A DNA stretch of 64,000 nucleotides. It comes from Phycisphaera sp. GTDB taxonomy: Bacteria > Planctomycetota > Phycisphaerae > Phycisphaerales > Zrk34. Below, piece by piece: positions 56,691 to 63,865 of the stretch (position 1 is its first letter; every line of letters starts with the position of its first letter). The stretch is taken from assembly GCA_016125285.1 (NCBI GenBank), contig WGMA01000012.1:155923-219922 (forward strand). The letters are read 5' to 3'. A program made the position numbers and the translations under genes. A model generated the notes under the pieces. That model did no database searches. It was not told the DNA's origin and saw only the letters and a list, made by a program, of their open reading frames with translations.

Positions 56691-56736
56691 GCGGCGATTA
56701 TACCGTGAGTCGCGGAATGGGCCGGAGTAATAATGG

Positions 56737-57618
56737 TCACGCACGCCCGGCCGAGCGCCAGCCGCTGACGTACGCGGCCAGCTCGGCCATGCTCGCGGCG
56801 ACCTGCACGTTGGACTGATGCGGGTGCAGGTCGTCGGGCCAGGCCCGCCCGCCGACGATCACGCCGCCGTGCCGATCGGCCAACTGCGTCGACAGCGCTT
56901 CGACGTAGCGGATCAGCAGCTCCAGCGGCAGCTCGACGCTGACCGACAGCCAGGCGAGGTTGGCGTCGCAGGCGTCGACCGCCTCGATCATCACGTCGGC
57001 CGGCACCTCGGCGCCGAGGTTGTGGACCGCGACGCCCAGCGCGTGCAGCGTGGTGGCGACCATGAGCGAGGGCAGCGTGTAGGTGTCGTGCGGTGGGGCG
57101 CCGCCGACGGCGATCAGCGAGCCGGCCTTCGGCGCGGGCATCAGCGTGCGCAGCTGCGCGAGGGCGTGGAGGCAGATGTCGGTGGCGCGGTGCTCGACGA
57201 AGATCCCGGCCCGGGCGTGTTCCCACAACTGACCGATGCGTCGCATTGTTGGGGCAACCAGCTGATCGCACACGTGCGACATCGGCTCGCCGGCCAGGTA
57301 CGCGGCGAGGATCACCCCACGCGCCCGATCGGCGTGGCCCTCCTTGAGCAGCTCGAACAGCAGATCGACGCGGTCGGTGATCGACCCGGCCTCCATCGGG
57401 GCGCCTTGTAACTCCGCCAGCCCCAGGGGTTCGGGGTTGATCACCGGCATGCCGCGTCCGCGGATGAATCGCACGGCCTCGTCGATGGCGATGCGGCGGT
57501 GCCCGCCCGCGGTGCGCGCCGCTTCGACCAGTCCTTCGTCGACCCACCGCTTGACCGACGACTCGCTGACGCCGATCGCCGCGCCCAGTTCCTTCGGTGA
57601 AATCACGTCTTTAACCAC
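56737..57618 (-). CDS. CarH/LitR-like B12-binding MerR-type regulator
   Basis: Predicted repressor that uses adenosylcobalamin to sense light. 293 residues from GTG 57618, which has GAGG 8 bases upstream; CarH of Thermus is of similar size. MerR-like helix-turn-helix at 5-55 (SPKELGAAIGVSESSVKRWVDEG). Helical capping domain at about 80-160 with the W-x9-E-H motif (Trp132, Glu142, His143). The B12 domain has His177 in GGAPPHDTY as likely lower ligand and GVIVGG near 252-257. The residue after Trp132 is Glu, not the His known as light-state ligand in CarH. It faces a coupled operon on the other strand. Confidence 0.87.
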   Translation of the reverse strand: MVKDVISPKELGAAIGVSESSVKRWVDEGLVEAARTAGGHRRIAIDEAVRFIRGRGMPVINPEPLGLAELQGAPMEAGSITDRVDLLFELLKEGHADRARGVILAAYLAGEPMSHVCDQLVAPTMRRIGQLWEHARAGIFVEHRATDICLHALAQLRTLMPAPKAGSLIAVGGAPPHDTYTLPSLMVATTLHALGVAVHNLGAEVPADVMIEAVDACDANLAWLSVSVELPLELLIRYVEALSTQLADRHGGVIVGGRAWPDDLHPHQSNVQVAASMAELAAYVSGWRSAGRA

Positions 57619-57732
57619 TGCGAACGCCTCATGATGATCGTTTTGCACGATTGTATGGCGGGGGAGCGCCGGGGTCAACGCCGGATGTCTGGGGCAAACA
57701 TCGTCAAATGTGGCAAAATATCCGGATTCTGC

Positions 57733-57760
57733 TTGACGCCGCAAACGGGGCGCGTATGAT
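57733..57760 (+). promoter_or_regulatory. Promoter of the CarH-divergent operon
   Basis: TTGACG at 57733-57738 and TATGAT at 57755-57760 are close to consensus -35 and -10 boxes with a 16-base spacer. Transcription would start near 57767, about 109 bases before the DUF378 gene. Confidence 0.75.
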
Positions 57761-57768
57761 CAGATGAA

Positions 57769-57794
57769 CGATTTGAACGTTTTAGTTCGAATCG
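57769..57794. promoter_or_regulatory. Probable CarH operator
   Basis: CGATTTGAAC and GTTCGAATCG form a 10-bp inverted repeat with one mismatch and a 6-base spacer. It lies directly downstream of the -10 box, where a bound repressor would block transcription. The link to the divergent CarH-like gene is inferred from position. Confidence 0.6.
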
Positions 57795-57875
57795 CTAGCG
57801 TGGCTCGACGGGGAGAGCGTTCGAGGTTGGACGCGACGGCGGGCCCGACGGAGAAACGCGGAAGGAGAAACAGAA

Positions 57876-58100
57876 ATGAAAGCGATCGATGTGATTGCGG
57901 CGGTTCTGCTGGTGGTCGGTGGCCTGAACTGGGGCCTGTGGGGCGCGTTCGAGTTCGATCTCGTGGCGACCCTGTTCGGCGGGAACACGGCGGTGTTGGC
58001 GAAGGTCGTCTACATCCTCGTCGGCCTGGCGGCGGTGTATCAGGCCGCGTCGGTCAAGGCGATCCAGCATCGCTGGCACATGTCGCCCACCACGGCGTAA
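57876..58100 (+). CDS. DUF378 membrane protein
   Basis: 74 residues. The family phrase LLVVGGLNWGLWGAFEFDLVATLFGG is followed by VVYILVGLAAVYQ, giving two membrane helices. ATG 57876 has AAGGAG 8 bases upstream. The function of DUF378 is unknown. It is the first gene behind the promoter and inverted repeat that face the CarH-like gene, so it may be induced by light or cobalamin loss. Confidence 0.92.
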   Translation: MKAIDVIAAVLLVVGGLNWGLWGAFEFDLVATLFGGNTAVLAKVVYILVGLAAVYQAASVKAIQHRWHMSPTTA

Positions 58101-58111
58101 GGAAACCCAAC

Positions 58112-58174
58112 GCGCTCGGTTGTACGACCCCCACGGCCGAGCGCAGCGGGTCCGACCGGAAACGATCGGACCCG
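58112..58174. other. Two consecutive hairpins between DUF378 and the SDR gene
   Basis: GCGCTCGG (58112-58119) pairs with CCGAGCGC (58137-58144). CGGGTCCGA (58147-58155) pairs with TCGGACCCG (58166-58174). No T-run follows, so they may tune processing or partial termination in the operon rather than stop it. Confidence 0.5.
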
Positions 58175-58248
58175 TGTTACCAGGCGGGCAGCGCCGGCGG
58201 CGGCGGAGGAGAGCGCCGCCGGCGTCCGCCGATTTCGAGATCCAATCC

Positions 58249-59754
58249 ATGCGCGTACTGCTGACCGGAGCAACGGGATACGTCGGAGGACGGCTGGCGC
58301 CGCGCCTGCTGGACGCCGGTCACATCGTGCGGTGCGTCGTCCGATCGCGTCGCAAGCTCGAGGCCCGGCCGTGGGCCTCCGACCCGTTCGTCGAGATCGT
58401 CGAAGCCGACGCTTCGGACGTCGACGCCATGACCGAGGCGATGCGTGGCTGCGACGCGGCGTACTACCTGATCCACTCGATGCAGGCGGCGGGCGCGGAT
58501 TACGCGTCGCGCGACCGCGACCTCGCCGCCGCATTCGCCACTGCCGCCGAGCGCGCGCGTGTCGACCGCATCGTCTACCTCGGCGGGCTCGGCGAGATGG
58601 GCGACGGCCTCAGCGAACACCTGCGTTCGCGGCGTGAGGTCGAGCGCGTGCTCGCCTCGACCACGACGCCCGTCACCACGCTCCGCGCCGCCATGGTCAT
58701 CGGCTCCGGCTCGGCGTCGTTCGAGATACTCCGCTACCTCGTCGAGCGGCTGCCCGTGATGGTCACGCCCAAGTGGGTGAACACCGCGTGTCAGCCGATC
58801 GCAATCCGGCAGCTGCTGCGGTACCTCGTGCAGGTGCTCGACACGCCGGAGACGATCGGCCGAACGATCGACGTCGGCGGGCCGGATGTGGTGACGTATC
58901 GCCAGCTGATCGACACGATGGCGTCGTCGCTGGGGCTGACGAAGCGTTGGATCGTGCCGGTGCCGGTGCTGACGCCGCGCCTCAGCTCGCTGTGGATCCA
59001 CCTGGTCACGCCGATCGACGCCCGCATGGCGCGCCCGCTCGCCGAGGGGCTGCGCAACCGCGTGGTCTGTCGCGACGACACCGCCGAGCGCCTGATGCCC
59101 GGCCCGACGATCGACGCGACGTGGGCGATCGACCTGGCCGTGCTCGCGTCGCTCGACGCGCGGGTCGCGAGTCGCTGGTCCGACGCCGGACCGATTCCCG
59201 GCGATCCCGACTGGGCCGGCGGCGCGGAGTTTGTCGACCGGCGCGAGACGATCGTCGACGCCACGCCCGCCGCGACTTTTGCCGCGGTTTGTTCGCTGGG
59301 CGGCGAGACGGGCTACTTTGCGGCGAACTGGCTGTGGCGTCTGCGCGGCGCGATGGACCGCGCGGTCGGCGGGCCGGGCCTGCGCCGCGGACGTCGGCAC
59401 CCGACGGAACTGTCGTACGGCGACACGGTCGACTTCTGGCGCGTCGCCGAACTCACGCCGCCGAGCCGCCTGGTCCTCCGCGCCGAGATGCGCCTGCCGG
59501 GCGTCGCGACGCTTGAGTTCGACGTGTCGCCGGACGAATCGACCGGCCGGTGCACGCTTACGCAGACCGCGCGCTTCAAGCCGCGCGGCCTGCTCGGTCT
59601 GGCGTACTGGTACGCCGTCACGCCGCTGCACGGCATCGTCTTCAACGGCATGCTGCGCGGACTGGCCGAGCGCGCGGCGCGCGACCGCAGCGCGCAAGCC
59701 GCCGAATCGCGAATACTCACCCATCCCATGCCACCCCAGGGAGTCACGCCATGA
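58249..59754 (+). CDS. SDR-type NAD(P)-binding protein with DUF2867 domain
   Basis: 501 residues from ATG 58249. The Rossmann motif GATGYVGG is at 7-14; the first 300 residues match atypical SDR proteins (VDRIVYLGGLGEMG, RTIDVGGPDVVTYRQLIDTMA). The C-terminal part (about 335-480) fits DUF2867, a START-like fold (FWRVAELTPPSRLVLRAEMRLPG, KPRGLLGLAYWYAVTPLH). This fusion is often seen in photoreactivation-type clusters. It may reduce a hydrophobic substrate. It overlaps the SOUL gene by four bases. Confidence 0.9.
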   Translation: MRVLLTGATGYVGGRLAPRLLDAGHIVRCVVRSRRKLEARPWASDPFVEIVEADASDVDAMTEAMRGCDAAYYLIHSMQAAGADYASRDRDLAAAFATAAERARVDRIVYLGGLGEMGDGLSEHLRSRREVERVLASTTTPVTTLRAAMVIGSGSASFEILRYLVERLPVMVTPKWVNTACQPIAIRQLLRYLVQVLDTPETIGRTIDVGGPDVVTYRQLIDTMASSLGLTKRWIVPVPVLTPRLSSLWIHLVTPIDARMARPLAEGLRNRVVCRDDTAERLMPGPTIDATWAIDLAVLASLDARVASRWSDAGPIPGDPDWAGGAEFVDRRETIVDATPAATFAAVCSLGGETGYFAANWLWRLRGAMDRAVGGPGLRRGRRHPTELSYGDTVDFWRVAELTPPSRLVLRAEMRLPGVATLEFDVSPDESTGRCTLTQTARFKPRGLLGLAYWYAVTPLHGIVFNGMLRGLAERAARDRSAQAAESRILTHPMPPQGVTP

Positions 59755-60494
59755 TCCTCACACCCACGAATCTCACGCTGCCGATCGCACTGCTCACCGT
59801 CTGCGTCGCGCTGATCGTCGGCCTCGCCGGCGGATGCGCCACCGCGCAGGACGGCGCCGCCGCGTCCGCCGACGGCAAGCCGACCGCCAAGCCGTTCATG
59901 TTCAACGAGGCGAAGCTGCCGGAAGGGTTCCCCGCGCCGGGGCCGGTGGGGGAGATCATCGTCAAGCATTACCCCGCGTACCGCGCCGCGTTCGTCGCGT
60001 CGGGCGAGGGTCACAAGGGCATGAACGGCATGTTCCGCCCGCTGTTCAACCACATCAAGAAGAACGACATCGCGATGACCGCGCCCGTCCGCATGAGCTA
60101 CGCCGAGGCGTCTACCGACGGCGACGACACGAAGGGCCCGGCGTCGATGGCGTTCTACTACCGCAGCACAGGCCTCGGCAAGGTCGGCGAAGACGACGGC
60201 GTGCGCGTCGAGGATCGGCCCGCGGTGACGGTCGTGAGCATCGGCGTCCGCGGCGACTACAGTGACAAGCGATTCCACGCGGCGCTGTCGAAGCTCGAGG
60301 CGTGGCTCGACGAACACAAGGCCGAGTACCACCGCGCGGGCGACGCGCTGTACCTGGGCTACAACAGCCCGTTCGTGCCGGGGTTCCTCAAGTTCTCCGA
60401 GGTGCAGCTGCCCATCGAGGCGATCGGCGCGAACAAGGGCGGCGCGGCCACTACGCCCGCCGACGCGACCACGTCGAAGGAGGCGTCCAGGTGA
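59751..60494 (+). CDS. SOUL-family heme-binding protein, exported
   Basis: 247 residues. An N-terminal hydrophobic segment ends in LAGGCAT, so it is secreted or lipidated. The SOUL domain (about 60-225) has FNHIKKNDIAMTAPVRMSY, the family signature with MTAPV, and YLGYNSPFVPGFLKFSEVQLP. SOUL proteins bind heme or tetrapyrroles. The ATGA overlap with the SDR gene and GTGA overlap with the next gene show tight coupling. Location in a CarH-like cluster suggests a role in light or tetrapyrrole stress; inferred. Confidence 0.92.
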   Translation: MILTPTNLTLPIALLTVCVALIVGLAGGCATAQDGAAASADGKPTAKPFMFNEAKLPEGFPAPGPVGEIIVKHYPAYRAAFVASGEGHKGMNGMFRPLFNHIKKNDIAMTAPVRMSYAEASTDGDDTKGPASMAFYYRSTGLGKVGEDDGVRVEDRPAVTVVSIGVRGDYSDKRFHAALSKLEAWLDEHKAEYHRAGDALYLGYNSPFVPGFLKFSEVQLPIEAIGANKGGAATTPADATTSKEASR

Positions 60495-60925
60495 CCACCG
60501 AAACGCTGGCGCTGGTGCACCTGATCGCCACGGGCTACATGGCGGGCCTGATCTGGTGGGTGCAGCTCGTGCACTACCCGCTGTTCGCCAACGTCGGTCG
60601 CGACGCGTTCGGCGCGTACCACGCGCGTCACATGCACCGCGCCACGTGGGCCGTCGGCCCGGGCATGCTCGTCGAGCTCGTCACGGCGTTCACACTGCTC
60701 GCGATGGCGACCGCGCCCGCCGTGCAGCTGCTGACGATCACCGGCGCGATCCTCGTCGTGGTCATCTGGCTGTCGACCTGGCTGGTGCAGGTGCCGCTGC
60801 ACGACGCGCTGACGGTGTCGGGCGACGCGGCGATGGTCGCGTCACTCGTGCGCGGCAACTGGGTGCGGACGATCGCGTGGACGGCGCGCGTGCCGATCGC
60901 CGCGGCGCTGGTGATGCTCGCTTAA
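60491..60925 (+). CDS. Four-helix membrane protein of the CarH cluster
   Basis: 144 residues from GTG 60491, overlapping the SOUL stop (GTGA). Four hydrophobic helices (about 4-25, 55-75, 80-102, 120-142) and His-containing loops (QLVHYPLFANVG, AYHARHMHRATWAVGPGM) suggest heme or metal contact. I do not know a domain name. It is the last gene of the operon, followed by a hairpin at 60983. Confidence 0.82.
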   Translation: MTTETLALVHLIATGYMAGLIWWVQLVHYPLFANVGRDAFGAYHARHMHRATWAVGPGMLVELVTAFTLLAMATAPAVQLLTITGAILVVVIWLSTWLVQVPLHDALTVSGDAAMVASLVRGNWVRTIAWTARVPIAAALVMLA

Positions 60926-60976
60926 TACGATCGGCCGACATCGGCGTCGTCAGGCGCTGCGCCGATGTCGGCGCAT

Positions 60977-61009
60977 AAAAAGGCCCGCCCGGTGCGTGAC
61001 CGGGCGGGC
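60977..61009 (-). terminator. Strong terminator for minus-strand transcripts
   Basis: An 11-bp stem (60983-60993 with 60999-61009, GCCCGCCCGGT type) has a 5-base loop. On the minus strand it is followed by CTTTTT. On the plus strand the tail TGATCGTTTT is weaker, but it may also end the CarH-cluster operon. Confidence 0.8.
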
Positions 61010-61048
61010 TGATCGTTTTGTGGGTTGCGTTCAACCCCGTCGGATTGC

Positions 61049-61098
61049 TTACCGCAACCCACTCCTACTCGTACAGTCAATCACTGGATCACCTCCTT
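61049..61098 (-). other. Full-length Shine-Dalgarno before an 11-codon frame
   Basis: On the minus strand AAGGAGGTGATCCAG (61098-61084) is fully complementary to the 3' end of 16S rRNA. A GTG at 61084 follows GGAGG by 7 bases and opens an 11-codon frame (VIDCTSRSGLR) ending TAA at 61049. A 10-bp inverted repeat (61020-61029 with 61053-61062) and the terminator at 60977 come next. Confidence 0.5.
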
Positions 61099-61099
61099 A

Positions 61100-61518
61100 C
61101 TAAGAAGCCCGCTCCAGCTATCACCCGCCCGCGGTCGTCGGCCGCTGTGGACCGCTCGCCGCGCCGGGCCGCCGGACTCCTTCCACCCGGGACGTCTCTC
61201 CGGGCACAACGCCCGTCGGCGTCTCCGCCGACGCTCGAGCCCGACGTGCCTCCGCCCGCAGGGACGGTTTTGCCGTGTGCGCCGCGACGCATCGTCGAGC
61301 CATCTACATATTTGCCTCGGGCCAGGCCGAAGTCAACGAAATTTTCGCGCGCAAATCACGACTCCCTCTCCCTCTCCCTCTCCCTCGAGGGAAAGGGCCG
61401 GGTGAGGGTGAATCCTTCATATACGTCGCATGTTTCCCGCAAGGCGCGCGGCGCTCAACGCATCGACCCCCTCACCCAACCTCTCCCCACGTGCGGCAGA
61501 GGGGTTGCGCCCCGCGTC
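61100..61518. other. Gene-free stretch with CCCTC-type repeats
   Basis: No convincing gene is seen in 419 bases. 61370-61410 holds four CCCTCT units followed by GAGGG and GGGTGAGGGTGA, related to the palindrome core at 42 and 46 kb. 61468-61505 has CCCCCTCACCC and CCTCTCCCC with a partial complement. The first 200 bases are GC-rich without clear structure. Confidence 0.6.
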
Positions 61519-62928
61519 TCACTTTTTCAGCGGGATCGCCAGCATGTCTTCGTGCGGTTCGATGTCGGCCTTGTGATCCTCGATCATCTTCAACAGCCGC
61601 TGCACGATCTCCGGATTCTTGTCGGCCACGTCGAACTTCTCGCTGATGTCGACCTCGACGTTGTACAGCTCGGGCTTCTTGAGCACCTCGACGCGGCCGT
61701 AGTTCATCGGATCGCGCACCTTGATGTGCAGCTTCCACGCGCCGTCGCGCACGGCGTGCAGGTCGCCGCGTGTCCAGTAGTACATCTGATGACGCGGGCT
61801 CGGCGCCTTGCCCAGCAGCGTCGGCGACAGGTCGAGGCTGTCCATCTTGCGGTCGTTGGGCATCTGCGTGCCGGTCAGCGCCGCGATCGTCGCCATCATG
61901 TCCGTCGTGCAGCCCATGCCCGTCACCTCGCTGCCCGCCTCGATCGTGCCGGGCCACCAGAAGATCGTCGGCTCGCGCTGACCGCCCTCCCAGCACGTGC
62001 CCTTGCCGGCGCGCAGCGGACCGGCCGAGCCGCCGTGCGTCCCGAACACCAGCCACGGACCGTTGTCCGAGCAGAACATCACCAGCGTCTTCTTCTCGAT
62101 CTTCAGCTCACGCAGCGTGTCGAGCACCTGGCCGACCGACCAGTCGAGCTCCTCGACCACGTCGCCGAACAGCCCGCGGATCGACTTGTCGCGGAACCGC
62201 TCCGACGCGAACAGCGGGATGTGCGGCATGTTGTGCGCCAGGTACAGAAAGAAAGGCCCGTCCTTGTGCTCGCGGATGTACCGCACCGCTTCGGTCGTGT
62301 AGCGACGCGTGATGTGGTCCTGGTCGGCGGGGCGCTCGATGATCTTCTCGCCGTTCATCAGCGGCACGTTGTAGTGCTCGGACAACGCGCGGTAGCGCGC
62401 GTCGTTCCACGCCTCCTTGTGGTAGTTCGGCGCCGCGGCGATGCGGTCCATGTCGTTCGAATACGGGATGCCGATGTACTCGTCGAACCCCTGCGCGATC
62501 GGCAGGTACTGCGGCAAATGGCCGAGGTGCCACTTGCCGAACATGCCCGTGGCGTAGTTCTTCTGCTTGAGCAGCTCGGCGAGCGTGACCTCTTCCTGCG
62601 GCAGGCCGCCGCCGGAGTCCGGGAACAGCACGACGCGCTTCGGCGACGTCATGCCGTTGCGGATGGGCAGTCGGCCGGTGAGCAGTCCGGCGCGGCTCGG
62701 CGTGCAGATCGGCGCCGCGGCGTAGAACTGCGTCCACTTCTGACCCTCCGCCGCCATCCGATCGATGTTCGGCGTGCGGATCGTGGGGTTGCCGAAGCAG
62801 CCGACGTCGCCCCAGCCCATGTCGTCGCAGAAGATGATCACGACGTTGGGCGTGTCCGCCGCGCGGGCGACGCGGGCGAACATCAGCGACAGAAACAGAC
62901 AGACGATCAGCGGTGCGTATCGATACAC
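61519..62928 (-). CDS. Secreted sulfatase (formylglycine-dependent, type I)
   Basis: 469 residues from GTG 62928, which has GGAGG 6 bases upstream and opens a signal peptide of about 23 residues (ends VARA). Metal-binding Asp pair in CDDMGWGD near 35-41. Maturation motif C-T-P-S-R with Cys75. GKWHLG and CSDNGPW motifs are present. It resembles the sulfatase at 1695 in many phrases (SNDM, RGLFGDVV/M, DWSVGQ, GPLR.GKGT), so the two are close paralogues. It faces no partner gene; the family 2 glycosyltransferase lies upstream. Confidence 0.94.
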   Translation of the reverse strand: MYRYAPLIVCLFLSLMFARVARAADTPNVVIIFCDDMGWGDVGCFGNPTIRTPNIDRMAAEGQKWTQFYAAAPICTPSRAGLLTGRLPIRNGMTSPKRVVLFPDSGGGLPQEEVTLAELLKQKNYATGMFGKWHLGHLPQYLPIAQGFDEYIGIPYSNDMDRIAAAPNYHKEAWNDARYRALSEHYNVPLMNGEKIIERPADQDHITRRYTTEAVRYIREHKDGPFFLYLAHNMPHIPLFASERFRDKSIRGLFGDVVEELDWSVGQVLDTLRELKIEKKTLVMFCSDNGPWLVFGTHGGSAGPLRAGKGTCWEGGQREPTIFWWPGTIEAGSEVTGMGCTTDMMATIAALTGTQMPNDRKMDSLDLSPTLLGKAPSPRHQMYYWTRGDLHAVRDGAWKLHIKVRDPMNYGRVEVLKKPELYNVEVDISEKFDVADKNPEIVQRLLKMIEDHKADIEPHEDMLAIPLKK

Positions 62929-62999
62929 GTGGGACCTCCGTAATCGCTCCGTGGGATTGGATACCGGGCATGATAGCGGGCACGGCGGTACGTGCGCGA

Positions 63000-63710
63000 T
63001 CACGCGGCTGGGTTTTCGCGTTTGCCGTCGTACCAGATGTCGAGACCGTCGCGGGAGCGGAGGGCGCGGCCGCCGGTCAGGAGGATCAGGAACAGCAGCT
63101 TCCAGTGCGGCCCGGCGCCGTGGGTCTGCATCTTGCGTGACGAGGTGACGACGGGGTGCGACACGACGTTGAACGGGCCCTGGCGTTTGAGCGACTCGGA
63201 CATGGCGATCTCTTCGGCGGCGAAGAGGTCTTCGCTGAAGCCGCCCACGGCGTCGAACGTTTCGCGGCGGACGAAGACGCAGCAGCCCGCGGCCCAGCGG
63301 ATCATGCGGCCGAGGAAGTTCCAGAAGTTCAGCGCGAACCACGGCGCGACGCCCTGCCACGTGTCGAACGCGACGCGCGCGCCGCCCGCGACCGCGCCCT
63401 GACGCAGCGCGGTCCACGCCTGACGCAGCGTCTCGGCGGGCAGCAGCGTGTCGGCGTCGAGGAAGAACAGCACGTCGCCCTTGGCCTGCTTCGCCCCGGC
63501 GTTGCGCACCGCGGCGATCTGGCGCAGCTGCACCATGACGACGTTCGCCCCGTGCCGCGCGGCGATCGAGACCGTGCGGTCCGTCGAGTCGTCGTCGACG
63601 ACGATCACCTCGTAGGGTTCACCCAGCGCCTCGGCCGCGACGTGCAACGCTTCGAGCGTCTCACCGATCAGCAGCTCTTCGTTGTGGGCCGGGATGATGA
63701 ACGAGATCAT
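63000..63710 (-). CDS. Glycosyltransferase family 2
   Basis: 236 residues from ATG 63710. GT-A features are MISFIIPAHNEE at the start, VIVVDDDSTDRT (nucleotide-binding) and VLFFLDADTLLP (D-x-D-like metal site). AAGCCVFVRRETFDAVGGFSEDLFAAEE is the usual acceptor-side region. A hydrophobic stretch near 205-220 may touch the membrane. It transfers a sugar to an unknown lipid or glycan. Upstream lies a repeat array through which the frame stays open; the ATG at 63710 avoids it. Confidence 0.92.
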   Translation of the reverse strand: MISFIIPAHNEELLIGETLEALHVAAEALGEPYEVIVVDDDSTDRTVSIAARHGANVVMVQLRQIAAVRNAGAKQAKGDVLFFLDADTLLPAETLRQAWTALRQGAVAGGARVAFDTWQGVAPWFALNFWNFLGRMIRWAAGCCVFVRRETFDAVGGFSEDLFAAEEIAMSESLKRQGPFNVVSHPVVTSSRKMQTHGAGPHWKLLFLILLTGGRALRSRDGLDIWYDGKRENPAA

Positions 63711-63779
63711 GTCTTCATTGTAACCCGGGGCCACGGGGCGGGTGCGCCGCGATCGTGGAGCAATGGCCTCGGGCGAACT

Positions 63780-63844
63780 GATGCTGGATGGGTCGCTGCG
63801 CTCCCGATGCTGGATGGCTCGCTCGCGCTCGCGATACTGGATGG
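63780..63844. repeat. Three 26-27-bp repeats starting GATGCTGGATGG
   Basis: GATGCTGGATGG occurs at 63780 and 63806, and GATACTGGATGG at 63833, each followed by a similar GC-rich TCGCT/CGCTC stretch. The motif is the reverse complement of the heptamer array that starts at 63866. Confidence 0.8.
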
Positions 63845-63865
63845 GCGCGACGTATACGCTGATCG

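Noticed and set aside
57785..57793. tRNA T-loop (GTTCGAATC)
   Set aside because: No acceptor or T-stem pairs around it; it is one arm of the inverted repeat downstream of the promoter.
56700..58000. Cobalamin riboswitch near the B12 regulator
   Set aside because: I looked for a B12-box (GCCACTG type) on both strands in the intergenic region and saw none.
61084..61098. 3' end of a 16S rRNA gene
   Set aside because: Only the last 15 bases match the universal tail; the upstream sequence has none of the conserved 16S 3' helices. Kept as a finding instead.
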